A stretch of DNA of 30,638 nt, taken from contig DAIBSV010000006.1 of NCBI GenBank assembly GCA_027415455.1, positions 1 to 30,638 on the forward strand. The letters are read 5' to 3'. The notes under the pieces were generated by a model that worked only from the letters and a program-made list of their open reading frames with translations, ran no database searches and was not told where the DNA came from. This DNA is from Nitrospirota bacterium. Its GTDB lineage: Bacteria > Nitrospirota_A > Leptospirillia > Leptospirillales > Leptospirillaceae. The translations under genes and the position numbers were made by a program. This document shows positions 22,079 through 30,638 of the stretch, one piece after another; within the stretch, counting starts at the first letter, position 1, and the number at the start of each line of letters is the position of its first letter.

Positions 22079-22244
22079 AAACTCCCGATTCCAGGAGAGG
22101 CCGGAGGTCCCGGGCAGGATTCGTCCGACCCTCCCTCCGGAACTCCGATCGATGGGTTGCCGGACAAAAACCGGAGAATCGGCCTGTCAGATTATTTTAC
22201 AGTTTGTTTCCCTTCCCGGCTCTCCAAAAAAGAATCATTCATCC

Positions 22245-22260
22245 TTGACCGTTTGACCGT
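22245..22260. repeat. Tandem 8-bp repeat in the galU upstream region
   Basis: TTGACCGT occurs twice in direct succession in the 270-bp gap between the membrane glycosyltransferase stop and galU, about 170 bp upstream of the sigma-54 promoter. The rest of the gap is relatively AT-rich and holds CTGTCAGATTA at 22184-22194. The tandem unit could be a protein site or chance. Confidence 0.35.
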
Positions 22261-22282
22261 CGCTCTCCGGGCCCCGTTTTTC

Positions 22283-23545
22283 TCAGATCACCCAGAATCC
22301 TTCCATCATCAGCTCCGATTCGAGAAAGGACAGGACGCCGAATACGAGGATCAGGACGCGGGCCAGCTCCGGGAAGCGACGCTGGAGGACGCCCACCCCG
22401 AGAAAGACCGGGATCATCGGATAGATGAGCCGCACGGTCGCCTTGATCCCGCTCACGCTGGCCATGAACCACCAGTAGCCTCCGAGAAAGAGGAGGCAAT
22501 AGAGCGTGAAGCTCCATGGCAAATCCTTGCGCGCGATCCAGATCAGTCCGGCGAAGGCGACCAGCATGAAGAGATTGATCAGGTAGTGGACGTGCATGTC
22601 CATGTGCTTCATGCTTCCGTGGGTGATGGCGGCGACGAAGTGGGTCGGGTGGTGATGGGCGACCATGTTCTTGAGAAAGAAGAAATTGTAGACCCTCTGG
22701 ATCAGGCTCCCCGACTTCTCCCAGGCTTCCTGGACCTTGATGAAGGCGAAGGGATCGTGGAAGGCCGCAAGCTGGTAGAGGAGAAAGAGGGCGAAGCCCG
22801 AGAAAGCGGCCGTCCCGAAGAGGGCGAGGGAGGGGATCCGCCCGGCGAGCCGGGAGAGGAGGCTTCCCGTCCCGCTCCGGAGAGCCGTTCCCTGCTCCGC
22901 CATCCATTTGACGACGACGGTCAGGCTCAGAAAGACCATGAGAGGTCCGCCGGCCGAGCCGATCCCGCTCCAGAGGGCCGCCCGCCACGTTTTCCCCTCG
23001 GCCAGGGCCAGAAGGGCCAGGATCGCCAGAAGGTTCATGAGGGAGACGGGGTAGGCCCGGACGAAGAAGACGTTCCCAGGGTAGAAGAGGTAGGCGGCCA
23101 GCGCCGCGGGCGCGACCTCCTCCCCGACCGTCGTCCGGGCCAGCCGGTAGAAGGCGATCGCCGACAGAAGTCCGAAGAGGACGGCCGGGGCGAGGAGCGT
23201 AAGGGGATTCGAGAGGGGGAAGACGACGCCCAGGATCCTGAGGACGACGGCGTAAAGGGGAAAGTAGGCGATGTTCTGGATCTGGTGGATGTTCCCGTTC
23301 CACTGGTATCCCTGGGTGGCGATACTGGTGAGACGCTTGGCGTCCCACATCGTGGCCAGCACCTGGGTCGTGTCGGAGGAGACGTACTCGAAGCCCCGGA
23401 CCACGTAGTTCTTCCCGAACCAGATCCCGGCGGCGACGATCCCCATCGCGGCGACATAGAGAAAGACGGGAACGGTCAGCGCCGCGTGCCGGCGAAACCA
23501 GTCAAAAAGTCGGGAGAAGGGAAGTGTCCTTCCGGTCGAGGGCAT
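22283..23545 (-). CDS. PIG-V-like integral membrane glycosyltransferase
   Basis: A 420-residue polytopic protein (about nine membrane segments) with the GT-C layout: after the first segment comes a loop with an acidic motif (VSSDTTQVLATMWDAKR), a GYQWNG segment and AYFPLYAVVLRILG, resembling the PIG-V mannosyltransferase family. Such enzymes use polyprenyl-phosphate sugars on the outer face of the membrane. The preceding gene encodes a DPM1/GtrB-like enzyme that would make that donor, so the two probably form a donor-maker/donor-user pair. The acceptor could be EPS, a lipid or a protein. The ATG at 23545 was chosen for the AAGGAGG 7 bases upstream; the longer open frame is a shadow of the neighbouring gene. 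Confidence 0.78.
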   Translation of the reverse strand: MPSTGRTLPFSRLFDWFRRHAALTVPVFLYVAAMGIVAAGIWFGKNYVVRGFEYVSSDTTQVLATMWDAKRLTSIATQGYQWNGNIHQIQNIAYFPLYAVVLRILGVVFPLSNPLTLLAPAVLFGLLSAIAFYRLARTTVGEEVAPAALAAYLFYPGNVFFVRAYPVSLMNLLAILALLALAEGKTWRAALWSGIGSAGGPLMVFLSLTVVVKWMAEQGTALRSGTGSLLSRLAGRIPSLALFGTAAFSGFALFLLYQLAAFHDPFAFIKVQEAWEKSGSLIQRVYNFFFLKNMVAHHHPTHFVAAITHGSMKHMDMHVHYLINLFMLVAFAGLIWIARKDLPWSFTLYCLLFLGGYWWFMASVSGIKATVRLIYPMIPVFLGVGVLQRRFPELARVLILVFGVLSFLESELMMEGFWVI

Positions 23546-23570
23546 GGAGAGGCCTCCTTGGAAAAAAGGA

Positions 23571-24623
23571 TTATCGGGAGGGCGGGGGAGGCTCCTCCCC
23601 TTTCCGGTGAACCTTGCGCACGATGTAGGGGGGGCGCTGCTTGGCCTCGAGATAGATCCGGCCGATGTACTCCCCCAGCACCCCGATGCTGATGAGCTGG
23701 AGGCTTCCGATGAAGAGGATCGAGACGAGCAGGGAGGCGTAGCCGGGAACGTCCACCCCGTAGAAGATTGTCCGGAGGGCGATGAAGGAGCCGTAGAGAA
23801 AGGCCGCCAGGGCCCCGGCGACCCCCACGTAGGTCCAGATCCGAAGAGGAAGGGTGCTGAAGCTCGTGATCCCCTCGAGGGCGAAGTTCCAGAGCTTCCA
23901 GGGGGAGAGCTTGGTCGTGCCCGACAGACGGGGCTTCCGGACATAGCTCACCGTCACGGTCCGGAAGCCGACCCAGGTGAAGAGCCCCTTCATGAACCGC
24001 TGGCGCTCCGGGAGCGTCTTGAGGGCGTCCACCACCGCCCGGTCCATGAGCCGGAAGTCCCCGACGTTTTCGGGGATCCGGACATTCGAGAGGCGGTTGT
24101 GGATCCGGTAGAAGAGCTCGGCGGTCTTCCTTTTCATGAAGGAGTCGGAGCTCCGGTCGGAGCGGTGGGCCAGCACCATGTCCGCCCCCTTGCGCCACTC
24201 CTCGACCAGCACGGGGATAAGCTCCGGCGGGTCCTGAAGATCGGCGTCGATGGGGATGACGGCCTCCCCCTCCGCCGCGTCGATCCCCGCCGTGAGGGCC
24301 GCCTCCTTCCCGAAGTTGCGCGAAAGCTCCACCACCCGGAAGCGCGGGTCCCTCCGGGAGAGGGCGACCAGGAGGTCGAGGGTCCGGTCCCGGCTCCCGT
24401 CGTCGACGCAGACCACCTCGAAATCGGACTCCGGAATCCCCTCCATGATCGGGACGATCGCCCGGAAGAAGGCGTCGATCCCCTCCTCCTCGTTGTAGAA
24501 GGGCACGACGAGGGAGACCGTGCTCCTCCCCGGAGCCCCGGGGAAGGACAGGGACTCCTCCCGGAGCCCCCCGGAACGGAGAAGCGCCGGGCCGTCTCCC
24601 GGGCTCCCCCATGGACCGCTCAT
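23571..24623 (-). CDS. Polyprenyl-phosphate glycosyltransferase, DPM1/GtrB-like (GT2)
   Basis: A 350-residue enzyme that transfers a sugar from a nucleotide to polyprenyl phosphate on the cytoplasmic face. The GT2 domain shows VSLVVPFYNEEEGI, VVCVDDGSRDRT, the ELSRNFGKEAALTAGIDAA segment and the metal-binding PIDADLQDPPELI, all typical of GtrB/DPM1/ArnC. Two C-terminal membrane segments (about 265-290 and 300-325) follow, ending in IGVLGEYIGRIYLEAKQRP as in GtrB. The ATG at 24623 has AAAGGAGG 6 bases upstream. It lies 34 bp after the ABC exporter and 25 bp before the PIG-V-like gene. The sugar is unknown; glucose or mannose are both possible. Confidence 0.92.
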   Translation of the reverse strand: MSGPWGSPGDGPALLRSGGLREESLSFPGAPGRSTVSLVVPFYNEEEGIDAFFRAIVPIMEGIPESDFEVVCVDDGSRDRTLDLLVALSRRDPRFRVVELSRNFGKEAALTAGIDAAEGEAVIPIDADLQDPPELIPVLVEEWRKGADMVLAHRSDRSSDSFMKRKTAELFYRIHNRLSNVRIPENVGDFRLMDRAVVDALKTLPERQRFMKGLFTWVGFRTVTVSYVRKPRLSGTTKLSPWKLWNFALEGITSFSTLPLRIWTYVGVAGALAAFLYGSFIALRTIFYGVDVPGYASLLVSILFIGSLQLISIGVLGEYIGRIYLEAKQRPPYIVRKVHRKGEEPPPPSR

Positions 24624-24657
24624 CGATTTCCTCCTTTCCGGAAGAGGCGAATCGTCC

Positions 24658-26502
24658 TCATGCCGTCACCCCGCCCCGCACCATGGAAGAAAAGAGCGCG
24701 CTCCGCTCCAGGAGTTCCTGGTAGTTCCCGATGTCGGAGACCCTCCCCCGTTCCAGCACCACGATGACGTCGCAGTCCCGGACGGTGGTGAGCCGGTGGG
24801 CCACCATGAGGATCGTCTTCTGCCGCGAAAGGGTCGCCAGGGCCTCCATGATCACCGTCTCGGTCAGGTTGTCGAGGGCGCTTGTCGCCTCGTCCAGAAC
24901 GAGCACCGCCGGATCGTGGTAGAGGGCCCGGGCGATGCCGATCCGCTGGCGCTGTCCCCCCGAGAGGCGCACCCCCCGCTCCCCGATGCCGGTCTCGTAC
25001 CCCCGGGACAGCTCCGAGAGGATGAAGTCGTGGAGATGGGCGAGCTTGGCGGCCCGGACGATCTTTTCGTCGTCGATCCGGTCCTCCGGGATCCCGAAGG
25101 CGATGTTCTTCCGGACGGTGTCGTCGATCAGCATGATCTGCTGGGGGACGTAGCCGATGTTGGCCTGCCACCGTCTTCGGTTTTCACCCGTCACGGGGAC
25201 ATCGTCCACCAGGAGACATCCTTCCGCGGGCTCGAGAAGCCCCAGAAGGATGTCGAGGGTCGTGGTCTTGCCGGAGCCGGTCGATCCCACGATCCCGACC
25301 GAGGCGTTGGCCGGAATGGAGAGGGTGAGCCGGTCCAGGACCGCCTCCTCCCGGCCGGGATAGGAAAAAGAGACCCCGTCGAGGCGGATCTCCCTGTGGA
25401 AGGGCAGGGGGGACTCGACCGGCTCCGGGACGGGGGGAAGGCGGAAGGATCCCGCCCCTTCCCCCTGGCCGGGCAGGCTTTCGATGTCGTCCACCACCTT
25501 GTCGATGGCCGGGAGGTTGAAGCGGATCAGCGCCCAGTTGGCGAAGATCTGCTGGAGGGTCGGCATGAGGCGGTAGCCGGCCAGGGCATAGAGGGAAATG
25601 AGGGGAAGGGTCTGTCCGATCCCTCCGCCCATCGAGAGCAGGGCCAGCACGATGACGATGATCCCTCCGAAGGCCAGGGTCTCCATGGCGTACCGGGGAA
25701 GCAGCGAGATCATCTGGCTCTTCGACTGGAAGAGCGAGTAGCGCTCGACCGGGGCGGCGAAGAGGTCGAAAAAGGCCTTCTCCCGTCCAAGGATCTTGAT
25801 GTCCTTGATCCCGGAAAAGCTCTCGGAGGCGATCTGGAAGCGCCGGGAGTTCTCCCGGGAGACCTCCTGGCCGGTCCGGACCAGGGTGCGGCGCACGAGG
25901 AGATAGACCGCCACGTAGGCCCCGCCCAGGACAGCGCCCGCCATCAGGGCGATCATGGGGTTGACCCAGACGAGGAGCGCGAGGATGAAGAGGCCGATGG
26001 CGGCCCGGGAGAAGACGGTCAGGAGGGGAATGAGGATGTTGTTCACCACCCGGCCGATCTCGAAGAGGGTGGTCTGGGCCAGCTCCGAGGTGTTGCGGTT
26101 CAAAAAGAAGAGATAGGGGTGGTTCAGGTAGACGGCGAACATCGTCTTCGAGAGGTCGCGTCCGGCGGCGAAGGAGAAGCGGAGGATGCTCCAGACGGTG
26201 AGGGCCGAGACCAGGTTCGAAAGGAGAAGAACCAGGAGGACCAGGCCCCCCAGGGCCATCATGAACGGGGTCGGAGGAAGGGGGATCGCCTGGTGGATCC
26301 GGGCGATCCAGCGGTTTTCGAGGGCGAGTTTCGGGTCGACGATCATCCCCATGAAGGGCATGATCGAGGCGATCCCTCCGATCTCGAAGAAGCCCGAGAG
26401 GAGGACCAGAAATCCCAGCCCCCACAGGCGCCTCCTGTGGGCGGGGGAGAGGAGCCGGTAGAGGCGTCCGAAGGCGGCGACGGCGGGGGAGGAGGCTGTC
26501 AT
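24658..26502 (-). CDS. ABC exporter/flippase, membrane and ATPase domains fused (MsbA/PglK-like)
   Basis: A 614-residue half-transporter that would dimerise and flip a lipid-linked oligosaccharide or other amphiphile. Six membrane segments fill about residues 20-330 and the nucleotide-binding domain about 375-610, with Walker A GSTGSGKT (406-413), signature LSGGQRQR (about 513), Walker B VLVLDEATSALD and H-loop VAHRLTT. Wzx and Wzy homologues are not visible in the window, so this may replace Wzx as flippase; PglK, which flips glycan lipids, is a precedent. The ATG at 26502 overlaps the stop of the Wzz/BY-kinase gene as ATGA, coupling their translation; longer frames upstream are shadows. Confidence 0.92.
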   Translation of the reverse strand: MTASSPAVAAFGRLYRLLSPAHRRRLWGLGFLVLLSGFFEIGGIASIMPFMGMIVDPKLALENRWIARIHQAIPLPPTPFMMALGGLVLLVLLLSNLVSALTVWSILRFSFAAGRDLSKTMFAVYLNHPYLFFLNRNTSELAQTTLFEIGRVVNNILIPLLTVFSRAAIGLFILALLVWVNPMIALMAGAVLGGAYVAVYLLVRRTLVRTGQEVSRENSRRFQIASESFSGIKDIKILGREKAFFDLFAAPVERYSLFQSKSQMISLLPRYAMETLAFGGIIVIVLALLSMGGGIGQTLPLISLYALAGYRLMPTLQQIFANWALIRFNLPAIDKVVDDIESLPGQGEGAGSFRLPPVPEPVESPLPFHREIRLDGVSFSYPGREEAVLDRLTLSIPANASVGIVGSTGSGKTTTLDILLGLLEPAEGCLLVDDVPVTGENRRRWQANIGYVPQQIMLIDDTVRKNIAFGIPEDRIDDEKIVRAAKLAHLHDFILSELSRGYETGIGERGVRLSGGQRQRIGIARALYHDPAVLVLDEATSALDNLTETVIMEALATLSRQKTILMVAHRLTTVRDCDVIVVLERGRVSDIGNYQELLERSALFSSMVRGGVTA

Positions 26503-28448
26503 CCCGCCTTCTTCTTCTTTTCGTCGCCCTTTTGGGGCGTGTAGCCGTAGGAGTACTGGATGTGGGGGGATTTCGAGTCGTTGAGCACCGTGCCCATGAT
26601 CTCGAAATGGTGTTCGGTGAGGATCCCGCCCGTCCGGAGGAAGTCCTTCTCCCGGGTGATGCTGTTCCGGACGACGACGAGGACCCCGTCGACGAAGGAG
26701 GAGAGGCCCAGAAGATCGGTCGAGGCCAGGACCGGCGCCGAGTCGATGATTATAAAGTCGCTCTGGAACCGGAGGATCTCGAACCACTTGGAGATCTCGG
26801 CTTCGGGATGCTCCGACCAGAAGGAGGGGCCCTCCTTCGGAAGGGTCACGACGGCGATGGGACCCTCGCTCCAGTCGACGGGGCGGGGAGCCCCCCCCTC
26901 CCCCTTGGGGAGGAAGACGTCGGCGGAGAAGCTGTTCCAGACCCGGAGGCTCTGCTGGAGGTGGCCCCGGATGGTGTCGCCGTCCACCACGATGACACGG
27001 TTGCCGAAATGGGCCATGGTGAGGGCCAGGTTGAGCGAAGTCATGCTCTTTCCCTCGTCGGGGCCGGCGCTGGTCACGAGAAGAACGTGGCCGTTCTGGT
27101 GCTTGAAGAGCTTCTTCATGCGGAAAAACATCGACTCGAACTCCTTCTGGAAGATCCAGACCGGCTCCACGTCGGCCTTCTGGTCGACCCGGGGGATCCG
27201 GTAGCCGTTCTTTTCCGGAACGAAGCGGGAAGGCACCCGGGGAATATTCGCGAAGTTCGGAAGACCCGAGAGGTTTTTGATGTGGGACTCCCCCTGGACC
27301 GGGCGCCGGAAGAAGACGAGGAGGAAGGGCATGGCCACCGCCCCTCCGAGGCCCCCCACCACCCCCATGATCCCGATCTTGAGTCCCTTGGCCATCTCGG
27401 GACGGGTGGGACGGGTGGCCGGATCGATCACGATGAGGTTCTCGAGGTTAGAGTCGGCGGTGATCCGGGCCGAGGAGCGCTCCTGCTCGAGGTCGGAGAG
27501 GAGCCCCTTGTCCATCCGGATGTTGGATTCCAGGAAGTTCTCCCAGGCCGAGCCCGAGATGTCGGCCTGGCCGTCCGTGCCCGACATCGCGTGAAGGGTT
27601 CCGACCTTGCGCTCGAGTTCGTGGATCTCCTGGGTGACCATCACGACGTCGGGATGGGACTCGGTCTCCCGGAGCAGAAGTTCCGCCTTCCGTGCCCGGA
27701 GGGCGGTCAGCATCCCGGACTCCTGGGAGAGATAGGAGGAGACGTCGACCGGCTGATGTTTCTTCCCGTTCTTCTTGTTGATCCGGTTCTGGTAGTCGAG
27801 GAGATCCTCCTCGCTCTTCTTCAAGAGGCTCCGGGCGTTCAGGATCTGGAGCGAGAGGCTCTTGTCGAGGTCGGCCTGCTGCTCCAGGGCGAAATGGCTC
27901 GAGGTCTCCTTGAAGGCGTCGATGTAGGCGTTGACCAGCGAAAGCGCCACGTTGGGGTCGATCGATTCGCCCCGGATCTCGATGATGCCGCCCCGGCTGA
28001 TGCTCTTGAAACCCATCCGGGCGTTCCGGAGCTCCATCGCCGCGCGCTGGCGTGGATCGACCACGAGGGGGGACTTGCCCAGGGTGGTCCGGACCATGTT
28101 GATAATTTTCCCCTGGATGTCGTTGTACTCGGCGTGCTCCTCGAGGTCCCGGAGGGTGTCCTTGGGAAGGTTGTCCACCACCCGGCTCGCCAGATACTGG
28201 CTTTTCAAGATCGCGAACTGGATTCCGAGCCCCCGCGGCGTATGGAGGTGGTTTCCGAGGTCCGAGGAAGCGTAGTTGTTCTCCTTGATCAGAACCGTCG
28301 CCTTGGCCACGTAGACCGGCTTCTTCTTGAGGCCGACGAAGACCGCCGGGATCAGGACCAGGAAGAAGGTCAGGACCGCCAGGAGCTTGTAGCGCCGGAC
28401 GGAGAGCCAGACGAGGGAGAGGAGGGTCTTTAAGTCGAGGGACTGCAT
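26499..28448 (-). CDS. Wzz-type polysaccharide co-polymerase fused to a BY-kinase
   Basis: Controls EPS chain length and export. The 649 residues form one fused protein: a Wzz N-terminus with TM1 (about 21-39), a long periplasmic coiled-coil (about 60-340), TM2 (about 348-370), then a cytoplasmic tyrosine-kinase domain. The kinase has Walker A TSAGPDEGKS (459-468), Walker A' VIVVDGDT and Walker B FIIIDSAP. Walker A' ends in DGDT rather than the more common DxDxR. A tyrosine cluster near the C-terminus (Y632, Y634, Y636) is the likely autophosphorylation site and argues for an active kinase. The ATG at 28448 has AAGGAG upstream. It follows the sugar transferase by 13 bp and overlaps the ABC exporter by 4. 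Confidence 0.92.
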   Translation of the reverse strand: MQSLDLKTLLSLVWLSVRRYKLLAVLTFFLVLIPAVFVGLKKKPVYVAKATVLIKENNYASSDLGNHLHTPRGLGIQFAILKSQYLASRVVDNLPKDTLRDLEEHAEYNDIQGKIINMVRTTLGKSPLVVDPRQRAAMELRNARMGFKSISRGGIIEIRGESIDPNVALSLVNAYIDAFKETSSHFALEQQADLDKSLSLQILNARSLLKKSEEDLLDYQNRINKKNGKKHQPVDVSSYLSQESGMLTALRARKAELLLRETESHPDVVMVTQEIHELERKVGTLHAMSGTDGQADISGSAWENFLESNIRMDKGLLSDLEQERSSARITADSNLENLIVIDPATRPTRPEMAKGLKIGIMGVVGGLGGAVAMPFLLVFFRRPVQGESHIKNLSGLPNFANIPRVPSRFVPEKNGYRIPRVDQKADVEPVWIFQKEFESMFFRMKKLFKHQNGHVLLVTSAGPDEGKSMTSLNLALTMAHFGNRVIVVDGDTIRGHLQQSLRVWNSFSADVFLPKGEGGAPRPVDWSEGPIAVVTLPKEGPSFWSEHPEAEISKWFEILRFQSDFIIIDSAPVLASTDLLGLSSFVDGVLVVVRNSITREKDFLRTGGILTEHHFEIMGTVLNDSKSPHIQYSYGYTPQKGDEKKKKAG

Positions 28449-28461
28449 GGGTCTCCTTGGG

Positions 28462-29802
28462 TTACCGGCTTCCCTTGCCGAAGAGGATCACCTGGATCGT
28501 CTCCATGAAGATCATGAGGTCCAGGAAGATGGAGAGGTTCTTGATGTAGTAGAGATCGTACTCCAGTTTTTTCACGGCGTCCTCCACCGTGGCCCCGTAG
28601 CGGTAGCGGATCTGGGCCCAGCCGGAGAGTCCCGGCTTGGTGACGTGCCGGAGGCCGTAGAAGGGGATGCACTTCTCGAGCTCTTCCACGAAGTAGGGGC
28701 GCTCCGGACGGGGGCCGATGAAGCTCATCTCCCCCTTCAGAATGTTGAGGAGCTGGGGCACCTCGTCGAGGCGGGTCTTTCTCAGGAACCGCCCCACTTT
28801 CGTGATGCGGGGATCCTGCTCCGAGGCCCACTGGGGCGCCCGGTTCTTCTCCGCGTCGACGACCATCGAGCGGAATTTGTAGATCCGGAAGGGCTTGCCG
28901 TTCATCCCCACCCGCTCCTGGCTGTAGAGGACCGGGCCGGGGCTGTTCATCTTGATCGCCAGGGCGATGACGGCCCCGAAGGGGGCGAAAAGGATCAGTC
29001 CCGCGAGGGCCAGGACCCGGTCCATGAGCCCCTTGACCACGATGGTGATACGGTTTCTCTGGAAGCCGTCCCCCAGCACCAGGTGGCTCGGGTTCACGTT
29101 CATGATGTCGATCTTGTTCATGTTCTTTTCGTAGAAGGTCGGCCACTCCATCACCTCGATCCCGTTCATCTTGCACTCCAGGATCTCGTGGATCGGGAGT
29201 GTCCCCCGGCGGTCCTTGAGGCTGATCACGATGGAGTGGATCCTGTTCTCGAGGGCGTAGCGCGCGAGGTCCATCTCCTTGAGCCTGGCGGCGTCCACCA
29301 CCGCCTGGATCCGGATGTTGTGGCGGTAGCGGTTCAGCTCCTCGAAGATCCGGGAGATCTGGCCGGTGCCCAGGATCAGCGTCGACCGCTTCCACTCGTG
29401 GATCGGAAGCCGCAGGACCAGGACCCAGCGCCAGAAGGCCACCAGGGCGAGCGTCAGCCCCGTGAGCGCGAGCTCTCCCCGCCATCCCAGCCGCACCGCC
29501 GGAACGGCCTTGAGTACAAAGATCCCGAGCCCCCCCAGGAGGACGAAGGCGGCGAGGAGCCGGATCACGTTGCGCCGGTCGACCTCGAAGCTCGCCGCGT
29601 CGTAGAGCCCTCCCTGGAAGAAGAGGAAGGCCAGGGCCAGGCTCCAGGCGATCCCCGTGGCATAGGGATGCGGAGGAGAGAGCGCCGGAAAGGATCCGGA
29701 AAGGAGCACGAGAGCGCCCATGGCGAGGGCTGCGAAGGCCAGGTCGCCCACGAGCACCGCCAGGACCCCGATCGAGATGTAGTGGTTGAAGAATCGGATC
29801 AT
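28462..29802 (-). CDS. PEP-CTERM-associated sugar transferase (EpsB-type polyprenyl-phosphate sugar-1-phosphate transferase)
   Basis: Starts EPS repeat-unit synthesis by loading a sugar-1-phosphate onto undecaprenyl phosphate. The 446-residue protein has four or so N-terminal membrane segments, a Rossmann-like middle part (STLILGTGQISRIFEELNRY) and the conserved bacterial sugar transferase core: VLYSQERVGMNGKPFRIYKFRSM, RITKVGRFLRKTRLDEVPQL, MSFIGPRPERPYFVEELEK and KPGLSGWAQIRYRYG. The RYGATVEDAVKKLEYDLYYIKNLS end fits the subgroup tied to PEP-CTERM loci. GAGG lies 9 bases before the ATG at 29802. It is 36 bp after the export protein gene. The sugar transferred is unknown; with galU nearby, glucose is a reasonable guess. 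Confidence 0.93.
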   Translation of the reverse strand: MIRFFNHYISIGVLAVLVGDLAFAALAMGALVLLSGSFPALSPPHPYATGIAWSLALAFLFFQGGLYDAASFEVDRRNVIRLLAAFVLLGGLGIFVLKAVPAVRLGWRGELALTGLTLALVAFWRWVLVLRLPIHEWKRSTLILGTGQISRIFEELNRYRHNIRIQAVVDAARLKEMDLARYALENRIHSIVISLKDRRGTLPIHEILECKMNGIEVMEWPTFYEKNMNKIDIMNVNPSHLVLGDGFQRNRITIVVKGLMDRVLALAGLILFAPFGAVIALAIKMNSPGPVLYSQERVGMNGKPFRIYKFRSMVVDAEKNRAPQWASEQDPRITKVGRFLRKTRLDEVPQLLNILKGEMSFIGPRPERPYFVEELEKCIPFYGLRHVTKPGLSGWAQIRYRYGATVEDAVKKLEYDLYYIKNLSIFLDLMIFMETIQVILFGKGSR

Positions 29803-29838
29803 CGCGTCAGACCTCGTCCGTCCGTGGTTGCCGGGATC

Positions 29839-30638
29839 TCAGAACATCCGCTGGGGCACGTAGATCAGGTCCCCGGGATGGAGATATTCCTTCGGTTCCG
29901 TTTTTTTCTCGTTCTCGATGTGGTCGACGTCGATGTGGACGATCGTCTTGGTCCCGTCCTTCTGCTTCCGGATGATGCGGATCGATCCGGTCGAGGCGAA
30001 CTGGGTCCAGCCGTGGGCCTGGATCAGGGCCTGCATCACCGTCATCCCCTTGTTGTAGTAGTAGGCCCCGGGGGCGGTCACCTCGCCCATCAGGTAGATC
30101 TGGTCGGTCTTCATCGGGACGATGATGACGTCCTGGGGATAGATCCGGATGTTGTTCGCCAGATCCTTTCCCTGGTCGAGCTTCTCGATGGAGAGCGTCC
30201 GGGGCCGGTTGTCCCGGATCAGCACGACATGATCCTCGTCTGCCGCGGGACTGGCTCCTCCCGCGAGGATGATCGCCTGGAGCAGACGAATGTTGTGGGA
30301 AAATGGGACCGGACCCGTTTTGCCGACCGCCCCGGAAATGTAGAAGAAGTTGTTCCCCATCCCCTTGACCGTGACCGTCACCTCGGGGCGCTTCCGGAAG
30401 ACCGCCGAGAGGCGGTTGGCGATCCGCCGGGCGAGCTCCGGCCCGGTGTACCCCTCCGCCCGGAAGGTCCCCGCGAGCGGCATGGTGATCGTTCCGTCCG
30501 GCAGGACCTCGTAGGCTCCGTTCAGCTTGGGCTCGTCCCAGACATTGACCGCCAGGGAATCCCCCACCCCGATCCGGTAGAGACCTTCGGCCCGGGCATC
30601 CGGAAGCAGAAGGACGGGACCAAGAAGATCGTCCACAT
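29839..30638 (-). CDS. Wza-like polysaccharide export protein (5' end beyond window)
   Basis: An outer-membrane or periplasmic export channel protein. The visible ~265 residues hold the mature part: the Poly_export domain (LYRIGVGDSLAVNVWDEPKL ... PEVTVTVKG, about 20-100) and two SLBB-like domains (FFYISGAVGKTGPVPF and IYLMGEVTAPGAYYYNKG), ending YLHPGDLIYVPQRMF. The frame is open to the window edge. A GTG at 30636 could be a start, but the residues after it (DDLLGPVLLLPDARA) look like the end of a signal peptide lacking its basic front, so the true start is probably outside; an ATG at 30638 is out of frame. It is the first visible gene of the EPS operon. Confidence 0.92.
   Translation of the reverse strand, partial: VDDLLGPVLLLPDARAEGLYRIGVGDSLAVNVWDEPKLNGAYEVLPDGTITMPLAGTFRAEGYTGPELARRIANRLSAVFRKRPEVTVTVKGMGNNFFYISGAVGKTGPVPFSHNIRLLQAIILAGGASPAADEDHVVLIRDNRPRTLSIEKLDQGKDLANNIRIYPQDVIIVPMKTDQIYLMGEVTAPGAYYYNKGMTVMQALIQAHGWTQFASTGSIRIIRKQKDGTKTIVHIDVDHIENEKKTEPKEYLHPGDLIYVPQRMF

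Noticed and set aside
30634..30638. ATG at 30638 as the start of the export protein
   Set aside because: It is out of frame with the export protein; the in-frame GTG at 30636 lacks a signal-peptide n-region, so the gene most likely begins outside the window.

Overview
The window looks like part of a diderm, high-GC bacterium that makes exopolysaccharide and sorts proteins with a PEP-CTERM/exosortase system. The PEP-CTERM content, the c-di-GMP signalling gene and an Rpn-type nuclease gene with Gly-Ile-Gln repeats would suit a Nitrospirota organism such as an acidophilic Leptospirillum relative. That placement is inference only: there is no rRNA or other phylogenetic marker here. No tRNA, rRNA or CRISPR array was seen. 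Every gene except one lies on the minus strand, so transcription runs from high to low coordinates.

Region 1 (29.8-22.3 kb, in transcription order) is an exopolysaccharide operon: a Wza-like export protein (cut by the window edge), a PEP-CTERM-type sugar transferase, a Wzz/BY-kinase fusion, an ABC exporter/flippase, a DPM1/GtrB-like glycosyltransferase and a PIG-V-like membrane glycosyltransferase. Spacing is tight and two genes overlap by ATGA.

Region 2 (22.1-14.9 kb) is galU, exosortase, epsI, prsR and prsT, all overlapping or nearly so. A near-consensus sigma-54 promoter precedes galU. PrsR is itself a sigma-54 activator, so the operon probably autoregulates. The usual sensor kinase gene prsK is missing between epsI and prsR.

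Region 3 (14.7-5.3 kb) holds probable cargo and accessory genes: two lipoproteins of unknown function, two PEP-CTERM proteins that each have their own sigma-54 promoter, and a translationally coupled pair made of a FeeM-like N-acyl amino acid synthase and a ThiF/MoeB-like adenylating enzyme. A plus-strand AAA/DUF4143 ATPase gene, with a 31-bp perfect palindrome over its promoter, interrupts this stretch and looks like an accessory insertion.

Region 4 (5.3-0 kb) has a membrane PAS-GAF-GGDEF diguanylate cyclase, an Rpn-family nuclease gene followed by a broken second copy of its 3' end, and a DevC/DevA-like ABC export pair behind a well-formed sigma-70 promoter that overlaps a dyad.

The main hypothesis is one sigma-54/PrsR regulon: PrsR would switch on its own galU-exosortase operon and at least two PEP-CTERM surface proteins. 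The FeeM-ThiF pair between the cargo genes is the least explained chemistry and the best candidate for an undescribed function.
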